A stretch of DNA of 10,691 nucleotides. It comes from a bacterium. GTDB lineage: Bacteria > Bacillota > Clostridia > Oscillospirales > Acutalibacteraceae. Location of the stretch: positions 1 through 10,691 of the forward strand of contig JAHKXX010000325.1 of NCBI GenBank assembly GCA_020627425.1, written 5' to 3'. The notes under the pieces were generated by a model. That model did no database searches. It was given only the letters and a program-made list of their open reading frames with translations, and was not told where the DNA came from. Positions 4,642 to 10,691 of the stretch are shown here, piece after piece; position 1 is the first letter of the stretch, and each line of letters starts with the position of its first letter. A program made the translations under genes and the position numbers.

Positions 4642-6171
4642 ATGGATTATCTTGACTATGTCCAGATGACCAAGGGACAAAAGTTTGCATACAAGCTGAA
4701 GTCCTTTTTCGCAGCAATCCCGAAGGTTATAGTAAAGCTCTTTATGTACATAGGCTACTTCTTTAAGAAACTGTTCACAATAATCGGAACAGGACTGAAG
4801 GGCTACGGTTACCGCTTTGCCAAGGGTGACATTGGTACAAAGCTCTCCTTTATTATAATGGGCGCGGGAAATATGATGCACAGGCAGATAGCAAAGGGAC
4901 TTATCTTCCTTGCTACAGAGGTCGCATACATTTGGTTTATGATCTCGTTCGGCTCGGTGCAGATCTCTAAAATATTCAGTATGAACGTCGATGTATTCCG
5001 CGACGGTTCTACAATAGTAAGCGGTGCGTTGGGCAGCGAGCCTCCTCTGAAGCAGGAGAACATGCTCGGTGTTGAGGAAATAGTAAACCTTGACACTCTT
5101 GATAACTCGAACAAGATCCTTCTGTTCTTCGTTATGACTGTTCTTATAAGTATCGCATTCTTCGCAATTTATATCGCAAACACTAAAAGCGCATTCGCTA
5201 CTCAGCAGCAGCTCAAGGAAGGCGTAAAGCCTGCAAGCTTCCTCGCAGAGATGAAGGATTTCCTTGACGAGAAGTTCCACGTTACACTTCTTACACTTCC
5301 CGTACTTCTGCTTATGCTCTTTACTGTATTGCCCATAATCTTTACAATATTTATGGCGTTTACAAACTACGACAAGGAGCATCAGCCCCCCGGAAGCCTT
5401 TACTGGTGGGTAGGCTTTGATAACTTTGCCGATGTATTCTATGCTAACCCGATGAAGTCGGAAACCTTTGGCAAGATACTTGTATGGACGCTTGTATGGG
5501 CAGTATTCGCTACCTTCACAAACTACATATTCGGTATAATCCTTGCACTTATGATCAACAAAAAAGGCATTAAGTTCAAGGGCTTCTGGAGAACCATGTT
5601 CGTTATCACGGCAGCCGTTCCCCAGTTCGTAACACTTCTTATCATGCGTCTCCTTCTCGGTGACAACACCGGTCTTAACGCTATGTGGGGTACAAGCATA
5701 CCCTTCCTGTCCGACGCAACCTGGGCAAGAATTACGGTAATCGTTGTTAATATGTGGGTTGGTATCCCGTATACAATGCTTATCTCCTCGGGCCTGCTTA
5801 TGAACATTCCTGCCGACCTTTACGAGAGTGCTCGTATCGACGGTGCGAATGCCTTCCAGCAGTTCACAAAGATCACCTTCCCCTACATCTTCTTTGTTAC
5901 TACACCCTACCTTATCACGACCTTTGTTGGTAACATCAACAACTTCAACGTAATCTACTTCCTTACAGGCGGCGGTCCGTCACCCTCGAACTACTATCAG
6001 GCAGGTCAGACAGACTTGCTGGTTACATGGCTCTACAAGCTGACTGTAAACAGCTCTGACTTCAACCTTGCAGCCGTTATCGGTATTATAGTATTCGTAA
6101 TCTGCGCTATTGGATCACTCATCACCTTCAACAACTCCAAGGCAGCAAAGAATGAGGAGGAATTCTCATGA
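4642..6171 (+). CDS. malF: Maltodextrin ABC transporter permease MalF
   Basis: The 509-residue inner-membrane permease forms one half of the importer channel. The ABC permease signature (EAA loop) that docks the ATPase is at about 394-414 (YESARIDGANAFQQFTKITF). Hydrophobic helices are seen at about 84-103, 157-179, 216-240, 278-305, 318-340, 364-388, 416-440 and 476-497. A long N-terminal extension (1-150) has an additional amphipathic/hydrophobic segment (22-48) and an extracellular loop at about 110-155. This extended N-terminus is typical of MalF rather than shorter sugar permeases. The start ATG 4642 is the first in frame, since a TGA lies directly before it, and AAGGAG (4626-4631) is 10 nt upstream. 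An out-of-frame ATG at 4638 has tighter spacing. The end overlaps malG by ATGA. No ATPase gene is in the window, so a shared MsmX-type ATPase is inferred. Confidence 0.93.
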   Translation: MDYLDYVQMTKGQKFAYKLKSFFAAIPKVIVKLFMYIGYFFKKLFTIIGTGLKGYGYRFAKGDIGTKLSFIIMGAGNMMHRQIAKGLIFLATEVAYIWFMISFGSVQISKIFSMNVDVFRDGSTIVSGALGSEPPLKQENMLGVEEIVNLDTLDNSNKILLFFVMTVLISIAFFAIYIANTKSAFATQQQLKEGVKPASFLAEMKDFLDEKFHVTLLTLPVLLLMLFTVLPIIFTIFMAFTNYDKEHQPPGSLYWWVGFDNFADVFYANPMKSETFGKILVWTLVWAVFATFTNYIFGIILALMINKKGIKFKGFWRTMFVITAAVPQFVTLLIMRLLLGDNTGLNAMWGTSIPFLSDATWARITVIVVNMWVGIPYTMLISSGLLMNIPADLYESARIDGANAFQQFTKITFPYIFFVTTPYLITTFVGNINNFNVIYFLTGGGPSPSNYYQAGQTDLLVTWLYKLTVNSSDFNLAAVIGIIVFVICAIGSLITFNNSKAAKNEEEFS

Positions 6172-7046
6172 CACAATCACAATCATCAAAAGAAATGGCT
6201 ACCGGCTACGCAGCCAGAACCAAGGCGTTCAACATACTTGTTTATGTTATACTCGCCGTTATGGTTATCGTATGGATATTCCCGATCGTATGGCTTATCC
6301 TGCAATCACTCAGAGGTGAGGAGGGTATTTCCACTCCCTACTTCTTCCCGCATGAGATAACCTTCAAAAACTATGTAAGACTGTTTACCGATGAAAGATT
6401 CCCGTTCCTCAGATGGTTCTTTAACACGCTTTTTGTTGCAGTGCTTTCCTGTGTTATATCAACTCTGTTTATACTTATGGTCAGCTATGCATTCTCCCGT
6501 CTGCGTTTTAAGTCCAGAAAAACCTTCCTTAACTTCGGACTTATCCTCGGTATGTTCCCCGGCTTTATGTCAATGGCAGCTACATACAGCATCATGGAGA
6601 TCTTCGGACTCAAGCAGCAGCTTATCGCTCTTGTAATCGTTTATTCCGCAGGTGCCGGACTTGGCTATCAGGTCGCGAAGGGCTTCTTCGATACGATACC
6701 GCGATCGCTTGATGAGGCGGCAAAGATCGACGGTGCTACAAGAAATCAGATCTTCTGGCAGATAATCCTGCCGCTGTCAAAGCCTATCATAGTTTATACG
6801 GCTCTTACGACATTCATCGGACCGTGGGCAGACTACATCTTCGTAAGCTACTTTATGAAGGACAATTCTGACAACTGGACCGTTGCACTCGGACTTTACC
6901 AGATGCTTGGTAACCAGACTATGAGCGAATACTTCACGGTATTCTGCGCAGGCGCTGTTGTTATCGCTATACCTATTACCGTACTCTTTGTAATAATGCA
7001 GAGATTCTACGTAGAGGGTGTAACAGGCGGCGCTGTAAAAGGCTAA
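6168..7046 (+). CDS. malG: Maltodextrin ABC transporter permease MalG
   Basis: The 292-residue second permease subunit pairs with MalF. The EAA loop is at about 181-202 (LDEAAKIDGATRNQIFWQII followed by LP). Six helices are seen: about 20-46, 85-108, 120-142, 150-168, 205-228 and 256-278, with the short cytosolic N-terminus and basic C-terminus usual for MalG. The length is typical of the family. The ATG overlaps the malF stop (ATGA at 6168-6171), indicating translational coupling, with GAGGAGGAA just upstream in the malF end. An intrinsic terminator follows 10 nt after the stop, before the amylase gene. Confidence 0.93.
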   Translation: MTQSQSSKEMATGYAARTKAFNILVYVILAVMVIVWIFPIVWLILQSLRGEEGISTPYFFPHEITFKNYVRLFTDERFPFLRWFFNTLFVAVLSCVISTLFILMVSYAFSRLRFKSRKTFLNFGLILGMFPGFMSMAATYSIMEIFGLKQQLIALVIVYSAGAGLGYQVAKGFFDTIPRSLDEAAKIDGATRNQIFWQIILPLSKPIIVYTALTTFIGPWADYIFVSYFMKDNSDNWTVALGLYQMLGNQTMSEYFTVFCAGAVVIAIPITVLFVIMQRFYVEGVTGGAVKG

Positions 7047-7056
7047 TAAACAAAAT

Positions 7057-7091
7057 AAAAAAGCAGGGGAGAGAGCTTCCCTGCTTTTTTT
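7057..7091 (+). terminator. Intrinsic terminator between malG and the amylase gene
   Basis: A perfect 12-bp stem (AAAAAAGCAGGG with CCCTGCTTTTTT) with a 10-nt loop and a run of seven T residues. Because the stem ends in A-T pairs it could work in both directions. The amylase ATG is only 23 nt further on, leaving no room for a promoter, so the amylase depends on readthrough or on a promoter inside malG. Confidence 0.9.
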
Positions 7092-7113
7092 AAACAGTAA
7101 AGGAGTATGATAA

Positions 7114-8898
7114 ATGAGATCGAAAAAGATTATTTGTGCGGCTCTTACCGGAGTGCTTGCTCTGTCTGCCGTAATGTCCGGCTGCGGCGGTACGACTACT
7201 GTTGTCACACAAAGCGGCGCTTCGTCAGGTGATGTCAGCACAGCAAGTGAGACAAAGTCCGGCAACGTCCCCGAGGACGGAAATTTCAGTGCCGAATACA
7301 AGTCCTCTGAAGATAAATACAGGACCTTCTACGAGATATTCCCCTATGCTTTCTATGACAGCAACGGCGACGGCATAGGAGATATAAAGGGTATCACCTC
7401 AAAGCTTGACTACCTGAACGACGGCGATCCCTCTACTACGGACGATCTCGGTATAGAAGGAATATGGCTCATGCCCATAATGCCCTCACCCTCATATCAT
7501 AAGTATAACATCAGCGACTACATGGACATAGACAAGTCCTACGGCACACTGGACGATTTCAAGGAGTTTCTTGAGGAGTGCCACAAGAGAGACATTCACG
7601 TTATAATAGACCTTGTGCTGAACCACACCTCGCGCACGCATCAGTGGTTCAAAAATGCCAAAAAAGAAGTCAAAGAGGGCAAGCTGGACGGCTATGCAGA
7701 GTATTACCACATAGCAAAGGATGTAACAAAGACCGGTTGGCGCGGGCTTGGCTTTGACGGCTGGATGTACGAGGCACAGTTTGACAGCGATATGCCCGAC
7801 CTGAACCTTAAGAACGAAAAGGTCAGAGAGGAAATAGAAAAGATCGTTAAATACTGGATAGATATGGGCGTAGACGGCTTCCGTCTTGACGCGGTAAAAT
7901 TCTTTGAAGAGACCGGTACGGCGGACTCCGTAGAAGATCTGAAATGGCTGTATGATTATGCAAAGTCCGTAAAGGACGATGTATATATGGTCGGTGAGTG
8001 CTGGGACAGCACATCTATGATTGCTGATTTTTACAAATCTGGAGTAGACAGCTACTTCAACTTTGCCGATCAGGGCGGTACAGGCAGGATAAAATCCGCA
8101 GTAGTAGGGCAAAACGCCTCTGCATATGTATCCCAGGTAGAGTCCTGGCTTGACACGATAGAGGAAAACAATCCGAACGCAATAGACGCACCCTTTATTT
8201 CCAACCACGATACCGGCAGAAGTGCAGGCTTCTTCACTACAAATACTGCAAGAAAGCTTGCTGCGGCTACATATCTGCTCTCTCCCGGCAACTCGTTTAT
8301 TTATTACGGTGAGGAGATAGCTATGACGGGTACCGAGACAGACCCCGACAAGCGTATGGGTATGTACTGGTCTGCAAGCGACAAGACAGGCTATGTACCG
8401 TCTATACCCGGTGCTTCCAACACTTCTCTGCCCGAGCAGGCAGTGGACGAAGCACAAAAGGACAAGGATTCTCTTCTTAATTTCTACAAGAGAGCCATAA
8501 GACTGAAATCCCAGAACCCCGAGATAGCGCGCGGCGACATAAAGGCTGTGACCTTTGACGAGGACAAAGCAAACAATGTAACAAAGGCGACCGCAGGCTA
8601 TGTATCTACCTACAATGGCAAGAGTGTTATGGTCATATACAATACCTATGAAAAGGGTGTTACTCTGAAAATACCCGAAAGTACCTTCAAGGTAAAGCAG
8701 GTAAACGGCTATCTGCTGTGTGATTCGGGTGACGGACTGATGTATACACCTCAGGCTGTAGACAATCCGCTGCTTGATATAGGAGGCGAGGACGAGTCCT
8801 CACAAGGCTCTGATGAATCATCACCGACAGAGGTTACTCTTGACGGTCAGACTCTTACGATGCCTGCATACTCCGTAGTTGTTTTGGGTACAGAATAA
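7114..8898 (+). CDS. Cell-anchored GH13 alpha-amylase family lipoprotein
   Basis: The 594-residue glycoside hydrolase family 13 enzyme probably hydrolyses alpha-1,4 bonds of starch or maltodextrin at the outer cell face. Residues 1-24 are a lipoprotein signal (lipobox MSGC, Cys24), followed by a Ser/Thr-rich linker to about 65. The barrel holds all GH13 landmarks: a Ca-binding-like DSNGDGIGD loop (82-90), region I DLVLNH (166-171), region II GFRLDAVKFF with nucleophile Asp259, acid/base Glu295 in VGECWD, and region IV FISNHD with Asp366. The N-terminal YEIFPYAF and DGDPSTTDDLG motifs recall subfamily 36 (Halothermothrix AmyA type), a tentative placement. The C-terminal beta domain (about 470-594) is interrupted by an acidic Ser-rich stretch (557-571). 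AGGAG (7101-7105) lies 8 nt before ATG 7114. Exact specificity (amylase, neopullulanase or dextrinase) cannot be read from sequence. Confidence 0.92.
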   Translation: MRSKKIICAALTGVLALSAVMSGCGGTTTVVTQSGASSGDVSTASETKSGNVPEDGNFSAEYKSSEDKYRTFYEIFPYAFYDSNGDGIGDIKGITSKLDYLNDGDPSTTDDLGIEGIWLMPIMPSPSYHKYNISDYMDIDKSYGTLDDFKEFLEECHKRDIHVIIDLVLNHTSRTHQWFKNAKKEVKEGKLDGYAEYYHIAKDVTKTGWRGLGFDGWMYEAQFDSDMPDLNLKNEKVREEIEKIVKYWIDMGVDGFRLDAVKFFEETGTADSVEDLKWLYDYAKSVKDDVYMVGECWDSTSMIADFYKSGVDSYFNFADQGGTGRIKSAVVGQNASAYVSQVESWLDTIEENNPNAIDAPFISNHDTGRSAGFFTTNTARKLAAATYLLSPGNSFIYYGEEIAMTGTETDPDKRMGMYWSASDKTGYVPSIPGASNTSLPEQAVDEAQKDKDSLLNFYKRAIRLKSQNPEIARGDIKAVTFDEDKANNVTKATAGYVSTYNGKSVMVIYNTYEKGVTLKIPESTFKVKQVNGYLLCDSGDGLMYTPQAVDNPLLDIGGEDESSQGSDESSPTEVTLDGQTLTMPAYSVVVLGTE

Positions 8899-8904
8899 AA
8901 ACAT

Positions 8905-8945
8905 ATCCCGGCTTTTACCGTTATCGGTACGAGCCGGGATTTTTA
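8905..8945 (+). terminator. Terminator after the amylase gene
   Basis: ATCCCGGCT (8905-8913) pairs with AGCCGGGAT (8932-8940); inside the loop ACCG and CGGT pair further around TTAT. TTTTT follows. It ends the starch operon on the plus strand. Confidence 0.85.
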
Positions 8946-8994
8946 AAAGCTTTGCTTAGGGCAAGCAAAAGCAAGCCGTAGGCTTTGTGAATAT
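8946..8994. other. Small hairpins between convergent terminators
   Basis: This short stretch holds two nested inverted repeats: GCTTTGCTT with AAGCAAAAGC (one bulged A), and AAGCC-GTA-GGCTT. Together with the terminators on both sides it makes a dense block of hairpins between two convergent genes. No coding capacity is seen. Confidence 0.4.
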
Positions 8995-8995
8995 A

Positions 8996-9031
8996 TAAAA
9001 AAAGCGTTCTCCCGGCTTTTGCCGAGAGAAC
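8996..9031 (-). terminator. Terminator of the starch-binding protein gene
   Basis: Read on the minus strand, an 11-bp stem (9021-9031 with 9006-9016, one wobble) with an AAAA loop is followed by a T-run (plus-strand A-run ending at 9003). It lies 14 nt after the stop codon of the convergent gene. Confidence 0.88.
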
Positions 9032-9044
9032 TGAATAATTGTAA

Positions 9045-9779
9045 TTATCTGAAGATATAGAAGTAACGGTCATAGTTCTTGCCGAAGTTGTTATCCCAGT
9101 AAGTCTCACCGTCAACTGTGTAAGACAGAGCATACTCAAAGCCGTCAAGCTGAGCCTTGTCTACATTAAGAGTTACAGTCCAGGTCTCTGTACCGTCAGC
9201 CTTTGTCTCTACATAGCTGAGGGGTGCGTCGTTATATGTTGCCCAGTTATCTGTTGTGTATCTTACCTTTACGTCCTTCTCATAAGCGTAGTTCTGAAGA
9301 ACTGCATTGATCTTAAGGCCGTTGCCGTAGTTATAGCCGAGTCTCTTTGAATAGATCGGAGCGCAGCCTGTATCTGCAAGTGTATAGTCCTTGCTGCCGT
9401 TGTTATCCCAATATGTAACGCCGTCAGCAACATACTTTATAGCAAACTTCAGCTCGTGGCTTACAATTGTTGCCTTCCAGATAACAGAACCGTCATCAAG
9501 TGTTGCAAACTCTGTAGCCTTTGCATCGTTCCAGGGCATATCGCCGTAATCGTGATAGTGTACATATACGTTCTGGTGGTTTGTAGCACCGTCGGTCTTT
9601 ACATATACTTCATATGTGCCTGCACCGTACTTCTGGAATATAAGGTTTGTGGAGTAAAGCGATACGCTTTTTGCTGCTGCGTTTGTGCTTACCGTTCCGT
9701 AAACTGCCATGCTGCAAAGCAGAACAGAAAGAACTACGATTGCAGAAATGATTTTCTTTGCACTGATTGTCTTTGTCAT
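9045..9779 (-). CDS. Secreted tandem CBM21/CBM53-like starch-binding protein
   Basis: The 244-residue secreted protein has no enzyme domain. Residues 1-36 form a Sec signal (KK, hydrophobic core, likely cleavage after NAAA); the Cys22 context does not fit a lipobox. Two similar beta-sandwich modules follow. Module 1 (about 39-132) ends with YWDNNGSKDY at 123-132; module 2 (about 142-240) contains VRYTTDNWATYND (172-184) and ends with YWDNNFGKNY at 227-236. The W-D-N-N-x-x-x-N-Y motif is the hallmark of CBM21 and CBM53, the starch/glycogen-binding modules also found in eukaryotic glycogen-targeting phosphatase subunits. No dockerin, sortase motif or transmembrane anchor is present. GAGAGG lies 8 nt before the ATG. 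It has its own promoter and faces the amylase gene convergently, so it probably binds starch for the neighbouring amylase. CBM family is fairly sure; function is inferred. Confidence 0.85.
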   Translation of the reverse strand: MTKTISAKKIISAIVVLSVLLCSMAVYGTVSTNAAAKSVSLYSTNLIFQKYGAGTYEVYVKTDGATNHQNVYVHYHDYGDMPWNDAKATEFATLDDGSVIWKATIVSHELKFAIKYVADGVTYWDNNGSKDYTLADTGCAPIYSKRLGYNYGNGLKINAVLQNYAYEKDVKVRYTTDNWATYNDAPLSYVETKADGTETWTVTLNVDKAQLDGFEYALSYTVDGETYWDNNFGKNYDRYFYIFR

Positions 9780-9858
9780 TTTGATTACCTCTCATTTTGT
9801 TTATATTTTAATTTTATATTTTTGCCGGTGTTCTGTTGTGTTTCACCCAACAATTGCT

Positions 9859-9886
9859 ATTATACACCTTTTCAGGTAAATGTCAG
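9859..9886 (-). promoter_or_regulatory. Promoter of the starch-binding protein gene
   Basis: On the minus strand CTGACA (9881-9886) and a perfect TATAAT (9859-9864) are separated by 16 bp. The transcript would begin near 9852, giving a 5' leader of about 70 nt. No operator related to that of malE is visible. Confidence 0.65.
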
Positions 9887-10039
9887 CAATAAATTTAAAA
9901 TTTCTTTATGCACTATGCTATTTAACAGTCAAATATGCATATAAACTACTTGCAGAATCTGTGCATAATGCTAAAAATAATTCCTTTAAAGAAAATCAAA
10001 AATCCCCGAATTCAGAAACATTAGACAACAGAACCCGAA

Positions 10040-10297
10040 ATATCCCCCAAACTCTTATACCATTTACCAAATTTACGCAGTGCCTGCGCGGTCAACTCTC
10101 TCTTGCCGCATGGCAGCAAGGGCGTGCACGGCACGCCGCGGAGTGCCTCCGCAGTCAAAACGCGCACTCGGGTCGGTGTTGCCGCCTACTTAGTTGGCAC
10201 GCGGTCGAGCTTGGTTTATTATACCTCTTTGTCCGCGTCGTGGCACTCAGGGTGCCACTCGTGCTGCATTGGAGTGGAGGCTGATATATTTGTCTGT
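10040..10297 (-). repeat. Interspersed GC-rich hairpin element, copy B (inverted, enlarged)
   Basis: This copy lies opposite to A and C. In element order it has: hairpin I at 10258-10240 (perfect 7-bp stem, loop CCTGA in element sense, stem sequence different from A and C); inverted repeat arms 10231-10238 and 10199-10206 around the invariant core (10212-10226); hairpin III at 10138-10152 (identical stem and loop); two additional hairpins not in A or C (10121-10137, perfect 7-bp stem with 3-nt loop; 10102-10120, 8 bp including one wobble in element sense); and hairpin IV at 10076-10088 (5-bp stem, same GCA loop as III). The additional modules make it about 40 nt longer. Several frames run open across it, but they are by-products of its composition. 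Confidence 0.85.
10194..10222 (+). promoter_or_regulatory. Element-borne promoter, copy B (rightward)
   Basis: TTGGCA (10194-10199) and TATTAT (10217-10222) with 17-bp spacing; start expected near 10229, just before hairpin I. GGAGTGGAGG at 10271-10280 downstream resembles a ribosome binding site but is followed by no credible gene. It converges with the matching promoter of copy C. Confidence 0.45.
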
Positions 10298-10410
10298 CAT
10301 AATTTGTATACCCACATTTTAAAAGATTTACTTAAGACTGAAAAAGTTATAATGATTATAAGAAACCTATTTCAGACTCGCTGTACTGTTTTCCGGAGAC
10401 AGTAAGTAGA
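10298..10410. other. AT-rich spacer between inverted copies B and C
   Basis: No gene is seen. It holds a perfect 15-bp AT palindrome (TTATAAT-G-ATTATAA, 10347-10361) and a small stem TACTGT (10384-10389) with ACAGTA (10399-10404). The element promoters of B and C both point into it. Confidence 0.4.
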
Positions 10411-10484
10411 GTGGATAACATATTTTTTCTGCCATAAAGCAGCGCTAAGCGGCGCTCTGTGCGCCGTGACGCGGACGGAGAAGT

Positions 10485-10513
10485 ATAATAAACCAAGCCT
10501 GTCCGCGTGCCAA
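10485..10513 (-). promoter_or_regulatory. Element-borne promoter, copy C (leftward)
   Basis: On the minus strand TTGGCA (10508-10513) and TATTAT (10485-10490) with 17-bp spacing, as in A and B. The start is expected near 10477. Confidence 0.45.
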
Positions 10514-10575
10514 CAAGATAGGCGGTAACAAAAACTCCGGTGCGCGAATCGACTGCGGAGGCACTCCGCCGCGAA

Positions 10576-10606
10576 TTGACAGCACAGGCACTGTGTGGTG
10601 TAAAAT
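10576..10606 (+). promoter_or_regulatory. Weak rightward promoter at the end of copy C
   Basis: TTGACA (10576-10581) corresponds to the perfect -35 of copy A. The -10 is poorer: TAAAAT (10601-10606) at 19 bp, or TGTAAA at 17 bp. Hairpin IV fills the spacer, which could act as an operator or block use. Transcription would leave the window to the right. Confidence 0.3.
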
Positions 10607-10691
10607 AATTCTGGGTGTTTTGGAATAGGTGCAAGTAACGCGATTTAGTGTGATACACCAAGCAGAAAAGACAAATACACTTATTCTCACA

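Larger units (their letters stand above)
10411..10625 (+). repeat. Interspersed GC-rich hairpin element, copy C
   Basis: Same orientation as A. Hairpin I is at 10449-10467 (stem of 6 Watson-Crick pairs plus a terminal G-T, loop TCTGT, stem sequence different from A and B). Inverted repeat arms 10469-10476 and 10501-10508 pair perfectly over 8 bp and enclose the invariant core. Hairpin III is at 10555-10569, identical to A and B. Hairpin IV at 10583-10595 has stem CACAG/CTGTG with loop GCA, where copy B has CGCAG/CTGCG. The right boundary is set by loose similarity to A and B; the element could extend nearer to the window end. Confidence 0.85.

Noticed and set aside
3487..5382. Long antisense open frames opposite malE and malF
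   Set aside because: They are mirror frames of strongly biased codons in real genes, Cys/Tyr-rich, with no ribosome binding sites.
7492..8457. Long antisense frame opposite the amylase gene
   Set aside because: Composition (Cys/Val/Tyr-rich) is that of a shadow frame; the plus strand has all GH13 catalytic motifs.
10103..10405. Peptides with a shared AYLVGTR/LVYYT stretch in repeat copies B and C (and a related frame in A)
   Set aside because: They are translations of the conserved DNA core (the -35/-10 region), have no ribosome binding site or common start, and the hairpin changes are compensatory for pairing rather than for protein sequence.
10040..10625. CRISPR array
   Set aside because: The copies are long, inverted, unevenly spaced and few; there are no short regular repeat-spacer units and no cas genes.

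Overview
The window looks like a chromosomal piece of a gut-type, low-to-medium GC Firmicute, most likely an Oscillospiraceae/Ruminococcus-like clostridium. The grounds are the Gram-positive lipoprotein signals, strong GGAGG-type ribosome binding sites, intrinsic terminators, a YtaF-type sporulation membrane protein, and a starch/maltodextrin locus whose proteins resemble those of gut starch degraders. The assignment is an inference from gene style, not from a marker gene.

Layout. Positions 1-345 hold an AT-rich edge and a GC-rich interspersed element (copy A). Its right end forms a consensus promoter for the next gene (367-1320), an unrecognised zinc-ribbon plus four-helix membrane protein closed by a strong terminator. 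Positions 1376-1935 hold no ordinary gene but two short transcription units in a row, each ending in a terminator: a candidate small RNA with a C-rich, anti-Shine-Dalgarno-like linker (about 1517-1640), and a leader with an 18-codon Trp-rich ORF and a terminator just before ytaF (1936-2544). An AT-rich gap (2545-2950) leads to the promoter of the starch operon.

The core (2880-9779) is a maltodextrin/starch utilisation locus: a maltose/maltodextrin-binding lipoprotein (3028-4482), two permeases (4642-6171 and 6168-7046, overlapping by 4 bp), an internal terminator, and a GH13 alpha-amylase-like lipoprotein (7114-8898). A convergent, separately promoted gene (9045-9779, minus strand) encodes a secreted protein made of two CBM21/CBM53-like starch-binding modules and no enzyme domain. 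The likely division of labour is that the CBM protein holds starch at the cell surface or in the medium, the anchored amylase cuts it, the binding lipoprotein captures the oligosaccharides, and the two permeases import them. The ATPase (MsmX/MalK type) and the regulator are not here and must be encoded elsewhere.

The most interesting signal is the interspersed element, present three times (A about 122-340 plus; B about 10040-10297 minus; C about 10411-10625 plus). Its stem-loop near one end keeps its pairing while its sequence changes between copies. It contains a conserved inverted repeat with arms 32 bp apart and a -35/-10 pair (TTGGCA, 17 bp, TATTAT) conserved in all three copies and pointing out of one end. 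In copy A a perfect TTGACA, 17 bp, TATAAT promoter points out of the other end. It therefore looks like a modular, BOX/RUP-like non-autonomous repeat that can act as a portable divergent promoter and/or structured RNA.
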